Shown here: positions 53,301 to 63,663 of the stretch, piece after piece
Layout: each line of letters opens with the position of its first letter
Position numbering within the stretch: position 1 is the stretch's first letter
Source of the DNA: Halichondria panicea
Taxonomy: Eukaryota > Porifera > Demospongiae > Suberitida > Halichondriidae
DNA: 64,000 nucleotides
Direction of reading: 5' to 3'
NCBI RefSeq assembly: GCF_963675165.1
Contig: NC_087391.1
Location: 3,119,001 to 3,183,000 of the forward strand
Notes under the pieces: model-generated
Databases searched by the model: none
Told to the model about the DNA's origin: nothing
Seen by the model: the letters and a program-made list of their open reading frames with translations, nothing else
Made by a program: the position numbers and the translations under genes

Positions 53301-54834
53301 ACACACAACACACACTGCACACCCCCTCCTCACACACACCACACACACGACGTACACCCCCCCACACACACACACACACACACAAACACGGCGTGCACAC
53401 ACACACATATACCTCACGCGTGCAGGGGCTGCACACACATACACACACGCACACATCGGCGTGCACACACCACACACACACGGCTTGCACACACCACACA
53501 CCACACCACACACACAGACACACACACACATCGGCGTGCACACAACACACACACACGGCTTGTACACACCACACACCACACCACACACACACACACAACA
53601 CACACACACACAACACACCACACACACACACATCGTTCACACCCCTCCCACGCACATGGCTTGCACACGGCACGCGAACACCACACGGCCCTTCCCCACA
53701 CACACACGCACACTCACGGCGTGCACACACATACACACACACACACACCACACACACACGGCATGCACAACCCCCACACACACACGACCCCTCACGCCCC
53801 CACACAACACACACCCCACACAGGTGTGCACACCCCCCACCCCCACACACAACACACACACAACACACACAAACACGGCCCCAACCCACCACACACACAA
53901 CACACAGACACGGCGTGCACACCCCTTCCACACACGCACGGCATGCAACCCCCCACATACCACGCGACGTGCACACCCCCACACAACACACACAAACACT
54001 GTGCACACCCCCCTCCATACACACACACACGGCCCCACACACGGCACACCCCCTCGCCACATCCCCCCCACACACACACACGGCATGCCCAACATACACA
54101 CAGCAAAACACACACACACACCACGGCGTGCACACCCCCACACAACACACACACACCCCACACACACACAGCGTGCACACTCCCTCCCACACACACACAC
54201 ACGGCATGCACACACACACGGCATGCACACCCCCCCACACACACACACACCCCCACACACAAACACAAACACGGTGTTCACGCCACACATACACACACAC
54301 AACACACACACACGTGCACACACCCCGCACACACACACGCGCGGCGTGCACACCCCGGCCCCACACACATACAACACACATACAACACACGGCGTCACAC
54401 ACGCCACACCAGATAACGGCGTGCGTACACCCACCCACATTATTACTCTAATGAGTGTCACACGCGTGCGCACACCCACCCACATAATTATTCTAATGGC
54501 TATGCTCATTATGGAGAAATAACAGAAATGTCCCAGGGACACGATCAAACATTTTTCATGGATGGGAGATGTTCCAGCCTTGCTGTGTTCTTGGTATAAC
54601 TATACAAGAACACTATACTGTACAAGCGTAGTTGTACAGTACTGCTGAAAGAAAAGTGAGCGCTGAGCGGTAAGCTGGTATACAGCAGTGGACATCATCA
54701 TGAGCCACCATTTAAGTCGTAAACCTGTGTGTAGGTGAAGAAAACATTTCCTGGGGGAAATGGCGTGTGCCTCACAGACAACTGATCTGTGAGAATATTG
54801 AGAACACTTATATAGTTACTCAAAATAATAATAT

Positions 54835-54865
54835 AAAAAAAAAAAAAAAAAAAATAAAAAAAAAA
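54835..54865 (+). repeat. A-rich tract
   Basis: About 20 A, one T, then nine A. It could be a retro-element tail or a simple repeat; no upstream retro-element was recognised. Confidence 0.6.
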
Positions 54866-54987
54866 TTATTGTGTATATGGTGTCAAGATACTTCTGGGTA
54901 GGGAGTAGTACTGCGTAGGGAGTGGTATGTTGATGCGTGGGCAGAAATCATGGCGAAGGTGTGGGCGGGTCTTATAATTAATTTGCA

Positions 54988-55009
54988 GATTCAGCAATAA
55001 TTGAAGGTC
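54988..55009 (-). mobile_element. Subterminal fragment of the CTCAGG palindromic family
   Basis: ATTCAGCAATAATTGAAGGT matches the inner part of the right ends at 19240 and 61085; the CCCAGTCCTTAAT terminus is missing. Confidence 0.55.
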
Positions 55010-57559
55010 TAGAATGACCACCACTTGTTGGCCAGCTTCTTTGAAATTTATTTACTACTCCATCCATGATGCAATAATTGAATCAACCGGTGCCTCGAGG
55101 AAAGCTACATTGCGATCAAATGAATCGACTGTGAATCAGTTGTACTCCACTCAGTGTAATAACACTGTAATTGTACTACTATAATAGATAATAATAATTA
55201 TTGCTGTGCATATTCTCACTTAACACATCCTCTTGTTAAACAGCTCCTCGAATTTGGCACCTGCAGATGATTTAGCAATTGCTGTGGCTGCACACATCAC
55301 CTTCTTTGCAGGAACAGTTGGGCTTTGTCGAAAATACAATCCACTTAGCATCACACCACAAAGCCTAAAGTAAACGCTTTCTTCGACTACCCAAAACCCA
55401 ACTGAAAAGTAGTGGTGCCAGGCACATCATTGAGATTTTTACATGATAGGAGTAGTCAGAATTAAGCACAGATTTGTTACAGATGGATCTTGGCCATTCA
55501 CACCAAACCATCAGCACTCTTCTCAATCACAGTAGTTCCTTCACATACGACTTGTTTTTCAAGTACTGTTTGAAGCCGCCATGCGTGTTGTATTGTGAGT
55601 TAAACTGCGCAGACACTTTGAAAAGTGTGTTAGATGTACAGCTATAGCTTTGGTGCTCTCAAAATAAAACCATGCATCCTCAATTACAACTCATACTCCG
55701 CCAGGATTCTGTAGTAACAAGTACACACAAAAACCATGATGGCAAGAGTGTTTAACAAGGACCGAGAACAACGAGAGATCCGCAACAACAAAATAATAAT
55801 ACTTTAAAGGTAAGCTTACTTCAGGCACCATTTACTATTTATGATACAGCAGGCCTAGGATCAGGATAATTCAAGTGTGCTTTTTGTGAAGCTGCATTTG
55901 GCAGATTGCTGAAAGACGTAATTATTGCCAGTGTTTGGGGAGCGTATAAAACAGCTCAAGAAATAGTTGAGGTTTGCATGATGCAGTTATAATAATATTT
56001 ATAGCGGTATTATAGCGGTATTATGGTATATAAAGTGCATAACTTGTCTATTGATGCGTCATACAAGCGCATGTTGTGTGACAACCTAGCATCATCTTGA
56101 TACCGGTAGTGCGTGTATATCGAGTGTGATGTTGTTGCTAAGTCGAATCAATCGAAAACCAAGCTGGTGAGCAAGACAACACGGACAAGTGCAGACAAGC
56201 AGACAACACGTAGACTGAGTTTCTTTCCAAAGAAATACCACTGCATTGAGAGCACCTTTGCCCCAATGTTCAAGTCACTTCGTGGACTCTTGCACGACGA
56301 TTATTATTGCACGATTATTATTGATATAAAAGGAAAAGTTCACCGTTTAAACGAGCTTTAATTACCGCATTAGTCGCTTCTGGAATTCAGCCCAGGACGC
56401 GACCTTTGACCCCTAAATTTTCTTTTTCTCTTGCACTCATGCACTCAGAAGCCCATGTTAAACACTGAAGGGGGGGGGAATACATTCCAGGTGGTTTTTT
56501 CTTAGTAACCAAAAAGAGTAAAAATAACAAAAAAATAAGGCTCAAGGTAGGTAGCATGTACAATGGAGTTCAGCTCCAGGTCAGCTACAGTGAGCAACTT
56601 CCAGTGATAGGATTTGTCATTATTATATCAAACAAAATCTGTACTACAACACTACTACCATCAGGGTTGTCAAGTGGGGCACTTTATTGTGTAAAAAAGT
56701 TAATAATGTTGCCATGTAAAAACTATTACATACTTACTCTGTCAGATCATCAACCCAATGTGTGACGGTTGCTCAGCATCATCAATCTCACTGTACAATG
56801 AGCTCGTTGGATCTTTGCTGAATGGTCCATGCACAGCACTTCTTCACTAGTCGTTCACTTGTACTACATATTCCAGTAGGTAGTACAACATAAGTACTTG
56901 ATCCAAGTATGTATGTGAGTAGCTGGTGATAACGTGTCACGACACTGCAAATAAACACAAATAAAAATCATAATTGCGACATCCGCATTTTTATTGATAT
57001 CCTCAATAGTAAACATAATACATGTAAACATAAGGTACCCACCTGAAAATGTTCAACGATATTTAAAATACTGTACAGTAGTACAAGTGGATTTTTGTAC
57101 TTTTTCCTAATGGGGATTTATATTTAACAAACAAAGCTCTGGTCTTTCTTGGTCCCCCTGCAATCCGACGAGCTACTTCAACTATGTTGAGACTATATGT
57201 ACACAATAATTAACCTATACATGCAACTTCTCGAGTAACGATGTTCGGTTCTGGACACATTAATTTTGAGCAGTCAACAATTTTTCGTACTATTGTGGGT
57301 TAGAGATAACAAGTGTTACAGCACTAAACTGACAGACAAGCGTTGGCTTGGCGAGCATCTGATAAAGTCCGCTTGTTTCAAATACGATAACTCAAAAAAT
57401 ATTTACCTCGCCATTGGTAGAGTAATTAGGTGTTGCTTTCACTTAGGTGCCTTGGCACACGCGTCCACAGTGTCCAAGTACCCTCCTTACTGTAACCATA
57501 CAATATTATTATGGAACTCCATGCACCGACAACATGCATTACCAACATTTAATGTAGTG

Positions 57560-57691
57560 TTAACCGATTAGCCGCGGTTATGGTTTCATACATAGTACCG
57601 CCCACCGCGGAACCAAAATCTAATTAATTTTAAATTACTTTCATTATCAGCCCCTAGCAAAGAAAGATGCGTAGCTAAGAAGCAGTAGCAG
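57560..57691 (+). repeat. Dispersed repeat, copy of 14963-15093
   Basis: Begins TTAACCGATTAGCCGCGGTT and includes TTACTTTCATTATCAG then CTAGCAAAGAAAGATGC, which opens the first of three exon-like units. Confidence 0.85.
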
Positions 57692-58510
57692 TTTTCTGCA
57701 GGCAACTTTGTTGCAAACTAGTCTAGAATAGCTACTCTGCCAGGATCTCTAAGTTTTGAACGGAGGAGTATACCAGCCAAGGCCCCAGCGAAGGATCATT
57801 TCACAAGTAAGCTCTGTGTGTGTATAGCGATCATAATTTTCCTAGTTCAGCCTTTAGAAGCCTTTTGAGCTGATGTAATATGCTTGTCCACCTACCTAGA
57901 TAGCCTCTGAGTGTGTGAAATATACTGGAAGAGTAGCTTCGTGAGTTTAGAGCCTGTTTTTAGAGTGTAGTCTACAACGTTTGATATTCAAATTATTTTC
58001 TCTTTTTCAGCATTCTCCTCTAGCAAAGAAAGATGCATAACTTGGAAACAGTGACAGTTTTCTTTATTCAACTTCTTAGCAAAGTAGTCTACAGTAGTTA
58101 CTGTGTCAGGATCTCCTGGTTTCCAACCAAACAGTCAACCAGCCAAGGGCCAGAGCAAGGGATCACTTCAGAGGTAAGCTTTGTGTGCGTATATAGCAAG
58201 CATTATGTAGCTAGTATAAGCCTTCAGAAGCCTCTGAGCTGATTTAATATGCTTATGCACTTGCCTAGATAGCTTATGAGTGTGTAAAGTATACTTGTGT
58301 AGAAGCTGAGTTAGTTTAGAGCCTGTTTTTAGAGTGTAGTCTACAGTGTTTGATATTTAATTTATTTGTTTCAGTGTGGCAAAGAAAGATGCACCCCTTA
58401 GTAACAGTAACAGTTCTCTTCAAGCTACCTTGTAGTTCTATCTGAACAGTCGAAGAGTCAACCAGCCAAGGACAGAGCGAGAGATTACTTTAGAGGTAAG
58501 CTTTGTGTGC
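57640..58510 (+). repeat. Three exon-like tandem units of about 360 bp
   Basis: Units begin at GCAAAGAAAGATGC at about 57657, 58025 and 58380. Each starts after an acceptor-like tract (CATTATCAG, CTCTTTTTCAG, ATTTGTTTCAG) and runs about 130-170 bp through CAGTAACAGTTTTCT-type and CAACCAGCCAAGG-type words. Each ends at a donor-like GTAAGC (about 57809, 58172 and 58496), followed by an AT-rich intron-like stretch with GAGCTGAT and TTTAGAGTGTAGTCTACA words. No unit has a long open frame, so these may be exons of a non-coding RNA or just a tandem repeat with splice-like borders. Confidence 0.55.
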
Positions 58511-59997
58511 GTATGATTATACTATACGCTTACCTACGTAGCTTGTAAAGTATACTTGCTCCAGCAGTGTGTTGAAGCCCGAGTTTAAAATACAGAAGCC
58601 TATAATTATATGTACGCTCAGCAGTTCAGCAGTGTTGCAATGTAAAGGTGTTATGCTTAGCTATCTGTTGGTCTCATCCACAATGTATTCTGTTAATAGC
58701 TGCATGTGTATTCACTATTGATGCCCGCGTGTGTGCGTGCATGTGTGTGTGTGTGTGCGTGCCCGCCCGTGCCGTGTGTGCGTGCATGTGTGTGCCTGTG
58801 GCATGATACTTTATATGTGCTAACAATTTACATATTATCAGTGCTGCCAAAAGTTAATTCTTATGCCTAGGCTTTGTGTGAAGTTTCTGCTTGCTTCCAA
58901 GATTACAATTCAATTAGGCTACTACTCAATTAGGCTCACTACTCATTAGGCTCACTGTGTACATGTATGGTGGTTGATTGCATAATAATGTTCTGACCTT
59001 TTCAGGGGAAAGCAAAGGCTTGTTGGGCTTATGAGTGTACTGTTTACTTGTGTAAGGACATTTTATTCCCAACATAATAGGCTTGTTGGTTGTGTTATGC
59101 CCCCCAGCTAGGATTAGGTCATAATTTGTCATTAGTTGGCTTGTTGGCTTGTGTGTTTGCCTGTGATATGCATTGTAATTCTTCTGTGCCCAAAGTTGAA
59201 TCTTTTTATGAACTCCCAGTTTGTTGTAGGATCACAATTGCTTTATATGTGCCTATGAGTGCCATTGCATGTAAGTTTGCTTGTGGGAGCCTATACATAA
59301 TTATGTCTAAGGTTGCATGATTCATAATTATTTTTTGTCACCCTTGTATGAGATGTACTGTACTTTGTGTATGGCTGTTCTCAGTATACTTCTTTAGGTT
59401 TGTTGGCTTGTGAGTTAGTGCTGTGTTACATGTATCTACCCAATTTTTAGTCTGCTGTCTGTTATAGCAATTCAATTATAATTATGTGGCTGAATGTTAT
59501 TATTCAATTTAGTGTGTGTATTGATTGCATGATAATCTTTTGATCTTTTAGGCACCACCCCAAAGGTGACATTTAAAATTCAATTCTTTATGGCTGGCTT
59601 GTTGGCTAGTGTTTCTTAGGTTCTGTGCTACTTGTGTGTAAGAACCTTTGATTCTAGAGGTGATCTGCTTGGTTGGTAATACTCTTTCTTCCTCATGCAG
59701 GTCTGTGAAACAATCGTCACTGCTATCTGCCATGGAACCACCACCATCTTATGGGTCTGAGAAGTCCTACTCACTGTCACTACTATCCAAGATACCCAGG
59801 ATACCTCATCCCCTGTGTACAGAGGCCTCTTTGTTATTGTTGTACCATAGAATTAAGTGTAATTGTATTTATTATAATGTATGTTCACTTTTGAGATTGA
59901 TATTGAATTTATATAAATACAAATTTCACACGAAATTTTAAGCAAATTTTTGATTGGTGACCTATGGCGATGGGACTTGGTATGGCTTCTGTTGACC
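58018..59997 (+). repeat. Left arm of a large inverted duplication
   Basis: Inverse of 61419-63663. It begins CTAGCAAAGAAAGATGCATA, includes the second and third exon-like units, a short TG tract (58735-58802) and a segment reading MEPPPSYGSEKSYSLSLLSK after TCCTCATGCAG (59690-59830), and ends CCTATGGCGATGG...TTCTGTTGACC. Homology is high in unique sequence. Confidence 0.9.
58735..58802 (+). repeat. Short TG tract
   Basis: GTGTGTGCGTGCATGTGTGT and similar, about 70 bp; the right-arm counterpart at 62396-62884 is about seven times longer. Confidence 0.9.
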
Positions 59998-60043
59998 TTC
60001 GAGAGAAGCCTTGCAAAGATGTGGAGCTCAGGAAGCTCAGTAG

Positions 60044-60091
60044 CCTCGATTCCAGGCCGCTAAGAGAGGGCCTGGTATCGACTGTTTGCGC
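60044..60091 (+). repeat. Dispersed CGGCCTGGTAT-type repeat, copy 3
   Basis: CCTCGATTCCAGGCCG and GGGCCTGGTATCGACTGT face each other as a short imperfect palindrome, followed by TGCGCATGCGCCA. Confidence 0.6.
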
Positions 60092-60603
60092 ATGCGCCAC
60101 CTATTACCCAGAAAGTGGGTAATTCGGATACCATTGTATTTTGCTCAGTAAAACAATGACGTCACAACGAACGGAAGTGGATAGAAGTGTGATTGTAGCC
60201 CGTGTGATAGCATTCTAATAGCCACCCTTAGCCTACTATGTTAACAAAGGACTCACAGCCTGCAACAGTGTGGATAACAATCCTCTGAACGGAGGGGAAG
60301 GCTGACAATAGCCATTATGGATAGGCCACGCCCATCTGACACTAACCTTCGTGAAAGTCGACTCTATCAGAAAGAAATTGCTGCTGTAACCAATACAGCT
60401 CTGTCTCTAGCTAGCTAGCTATATAGCTCTGTGTCTGACTTTATGAAGAGTATTCTTTGTCTGTATATGTTATTCAGGATATAATTCGGGTAAAAATTCA
60501 GTTTAATAGGAAACATTACGGGAATAGTATCCAATAATTTTGCGCATGCGCAATCAGTCAGTAGCAGGCCTAATTGTTTAGGCCTTGAGAAGGAGGCTAG
60601 AAG

Positions 60604-61124
60604 CTCAGGTGAATTAAGGACTGGGTCCTTTAATTATTGCTGATTCAGCTAAAACAAGCTCCGCCCGCGCTTTTTACCAGCAATTGTGCATAAAAATGGA
60701 TCTCAAACTGCTTAAATCTTTAGCTCTAATTCCGGAGTCCTAAACGCTCCTTGAAGCACTTACTTTTTAGTGTAGTAGCTAGTTCTAAGGCTAGTACACA
60801 CAGTAATATTCGGAAGGAGCTGTTCCTTCAACTAAAGGTGAGATATTCTATAAAACATAATTTTTTACATGTAAAAGCTAATAACTTACTCTACGTAGTG
60901 CAGACGGCTCCTTCCGAATATTACTGTGTGTAGTAGCCTTAGAACTAACTACTACACTAAAAAGTAAGTGCTTCAAGGAGCGTTTAGGACTCCGGAATTA
61001 GAGCTAAAGATTTAAGCAGTTTGAGTTGCATTTTTATGCACAATTGCTGGTAAAAAGCGTGGGCGGAGCTTCGTTTTAGCTGAATCAGCAATAATTGAAG
61101 GACCCAGTCCTTAATTCACTTGAG
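60604..61124. mobile_element. Palindromic non-autonomous element (copy 3)
   Basis: A 521 bp inverted repeat. Ends are CTCAGGTGAATTAAGGACTG and the inverse of CTCAAGTGAATTAAGGACTG; the arms carry AGCTCCGCCCGCGCTTTTTA and GCAATTGTGCATAAAAATGG. AG is duplicated on both sides (60602-60603, 61125-61126). It lies in the spacer between the two arms of the large inverted duplication. Confidence 0.92.
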
Positions 61125-61164
61125 AGGTTGTAGCTTACCACAAATTAAATAAGAGTAGAGTAAT

Positions 61165-61414
61165 GTGCGGTTGACGCAAATATGCGTCATCCGCGGCTAA
61201 CAGCTTATTCCTTAATGACGCAAATTTGCGTCAACCGCGGCTAATCGGTTAATAACGTTATTCATTGGAAGTGAAGTCACGTGTCAAAGGTACTTGCTGC
61301 TGGATCCAATAATTATTGTTTAGGCCCTTAACCGATTCCCCGCGGTTGACGCAAATTTGGTCATAAAGGAATAAGCTGTTAACCGCGGATGACGCATATT
61401 TGCGTCAACCGCAC
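61165..61414. repeat. Palindrome with nested TGACGCAAATTTGCGTCA
   Basis: Left arm 61165-61252 (GTGCGGTTGACGCAAATATG ... CTAATCGGTTAA) is the inverse of 61328-61414. Within the left arm, TGACGCAAATTTGCGTCA is itself a perfect 18 bp palindrome; the right arm has lost two bases of it. The inner ends TTAACCGATT..CCGCGGTT match the starts of the repeats at 14963 and 57560. Confidence 0.85.
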
Positions 61415-61418
61415 GGTC

Positions 61419-63663
61419 AACAGAACCCATACCGTCCGATCACCATAGGTTAGCAATCAAAATTTGCTTAAAATTTCTTGTGAAATTTGTATTTATATAA
61501 ATTCAATATAAATTCAATATCAATCTCAACAATAACAAAGAGGCCTCTGTACACAGGGGATTGGATAGTAGTAAGGACTTCTCAGACCGATAGCAGTGTT
61601 TCTCAGACCGATAGCAGTGTTTCACAGACCTGCATGAGGAAGAAAGCTGCATGAGGAAGAAAGAGTATTACCAACCAAGCAGACCACCTCTAGAATCAAT
61701 GGTTCTTACACACAAGTACAGAACCTGACAACACCAGCCAACAAGCCAGCCATTAAGAATTGAATTTTAAATGTGACCTTTGGGGTGGTGCCTAAGATTA
61801 TCATGCAATCAATACACACACTAAATTAAATAAATTAAATAATAACATTCAGCCACATAATCATAATTTTCAGCCACATAATTATAATTGAATTGCTATA
61901 ACAGACAGCACACTAAAAATTGGGTAGATACACGTAACACAGCACTAACTAAAGAAGTATACTGAGAACAGCCATACACAAAAGTACAGTACATCTCATA
62001 CAAGGGTACATCTCATACAAGGGTGACAAAAAATTATGAATCGTGCAACCTTAGATGTATAGGCTTGCAATGGTGATCCTACAACAAAATGGGAGTTCAT
62101 AAAAAGATTCAACTTTGGGCACAAGTTACAATGCATATCACAGGCGAGCATAACACAACCAGCATAACACAACCAGCAAGCCTATTATGTTGGGAAGAAA
62201 TTGAAAAGGTCAGAACATTATTATGCAATCAACCTCTGTACATGTACACAGTGAGCGTAATGAGTAGTGAGCCTGAGTGAGCCTGATTGAGTAGTGAGCC
62301 TAATTGAATTGTAACCTGGGAAGCAAGCAGAAACTTCACACAAGCCTAGGCTGATAATGTAAATTGTTAGCACGGTATAAAGTATCATGCCACAGGCACA
62401 CACAGCACGGGCAGGCACGCACACACACACACGCACACACACACACACACACGCACACACAGCACGGGCGGGCACGCACACACACACACGCACACACACA
62501 CACACACACGCACACACACGTGGGCACCAATAGTGAATACACACACATGTGCACATGTGCACACTAATACACACACCACAGACACAAATACAAATACACA
62601 CAAGCGCGCGTGTGTGCACGTGTGGCGTGCACACACACACGTACACCCGCGCGGGCACACATACACTCGCGTGGGAACACATATCGCGTGGGAACACATA
62701 TACCGACACACACACGCACGCGCACATAAAGATACATAAAGATACCGCGCACATAAAGATACACACACAAGTGCACACACACACACACACACACACACCA
62801 GCACACCACACACACACACACACGAACACGCACATAAAGATACCGCGCACATAAAGATACACACACACACACACACGAACACGCACCATCATCTCAACCA
62901 ATCTGTTGGCCCAAACTTTCCGATGTCCAGCATTCTCACAGCTGATAACAGAATACATTGTGGATGAGACCAACAGATAGCTAAGCAAATCATGATAACC
63001 CCTTTACATTGCAACACTGCTGAGCGTACATATATAGGCTTCTGTATTTTAAACTCGGGCTTCAACACACTGCTGGAGCAAGTATACTTTACAAGCTACG
63101 TAGGTCAGCGTATAGTATTATCAGCTAGCTAATAATCATACGCACACAAAGCTTACTTCTAAAATAATCTCTCGCTCAGCCACGCTCTGTCCTTGGCTGG
63201 TTGACTCTTAGACTGTTCAGATAGAAGTAGCTTGAAGAGAACTGTTACTGTTACTAAGGGGTGCATGTTTCTTTGCCACATTTCTTTGCCACATTGAAAC
63301 AAATAAATTGAATATCAAACACTGTACACTACACTCTAAAAACAGGCTCTAAACTAACTCAGCTACTACACAAGTATACTTTACACACTCATAAGCTATC
63401 TAGGCAAGTGCATAAGCATATTAAATCAGCTCAAAGGCTTATGAAAGCTTATACTAGCTACATAATGCTTGCTACATAATGCTTGCTATATACGCACACA
63501 AAGCTTACCTCTGAAGTGATCCCTTGCTCTGGCCCTTGGCTGGTTGACTGTTTCGTTGGAAACCAGGAGATCCTGACACAGTACCTACAGTAGACTACTT
63601 TGCTAAGAAGTTTAATAAAGAAAACTGTCACTGTTTCCAAGTTATGCATCTTTCTTTGCTAGA
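61419..63663 (-). repeat. Right arm of a large inverted duplication
   Basis: Inverse of 58018-59997. Relative to the left arm it shows an expanded CA tract and several exact tandem duplications (61590, 61630, 61990, 62150, 63285, 63445) where the left arm has one copy. Outside the arm the sequence continues GACAGTCGACCAGC, unrelated to the left flank. Confidence 0.9.
62396..62884 (+). repeat. Expanded CA tract in the right arm
   Basis: (CA)n and CACACGCACA runs interrupted by GCACGGGCGGGCACGCAC, GTGTGCACGTGTGGCGTGCA and repeats of CACGCACATAAAGATAC. It includes a GGCGTGCACAC core like that of the 25 kb array. Confidence 0.9.

Larger units (their letters stand above)
29240..54480 (+). repeat. 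25 kb CA-rich minisatellite array
   Basis: About 25.2 kb of nearly pure C and A on the plus strand. Short (CA)n runs are interrupted every 25-60 bp by cores such as GGCGTGCACACC, CGCGTGCACACCC, GGCTTGCACACAC, GGCATGCACACC and by CCCCCTCC. T and G occur almost only in these cores, so stop codons are rare in all frames: one plus-strand frame stays open for 3391 codons (31167-41342), reading His-Thr-Pro repeats with TACTPP, RRAHP or GVHTP depending on frame; the minus strand reads Cys-Val repeats. I regard these frames as compositional. Flanks are the 0.5-0.75 kb tandem repeat on the left and, on the right, a twofold CACACCCACCCACAT..ATT word ending near 54500. Confidence 0.97.
54481..57559. other. 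No firmly supported gene
   Basis: Contains a homopolymer A tract (54835-54865) and an element fragment at 54988-55009. A possible single exon at 55242-55372 follows TGTTAAACAG and reads SSNLAPADDLAIAVAAHITF then FAGTVGLCRKYNPLSITPQS, with a hydrophobic stretch; it has no supporting neighbours. A basic 82-codon frame at 56113-56361 and a 101-codon frame at 57266-57571 show no domain. Confidence 0.35.

Noticed and set aside
29240..54480. The regular spacing of cores as a CRISPR array
   Set aside because: Spacers are the same CA sequence rather than unique, unit length is irregular, and the genome context is eukaryotic.
59648..59941. 97-codon frame in the left arm as a conserved protein
   Set aside because: The inverted copy in the right arm does not keep the frame, which contains a 17 bp duplication and other changes.
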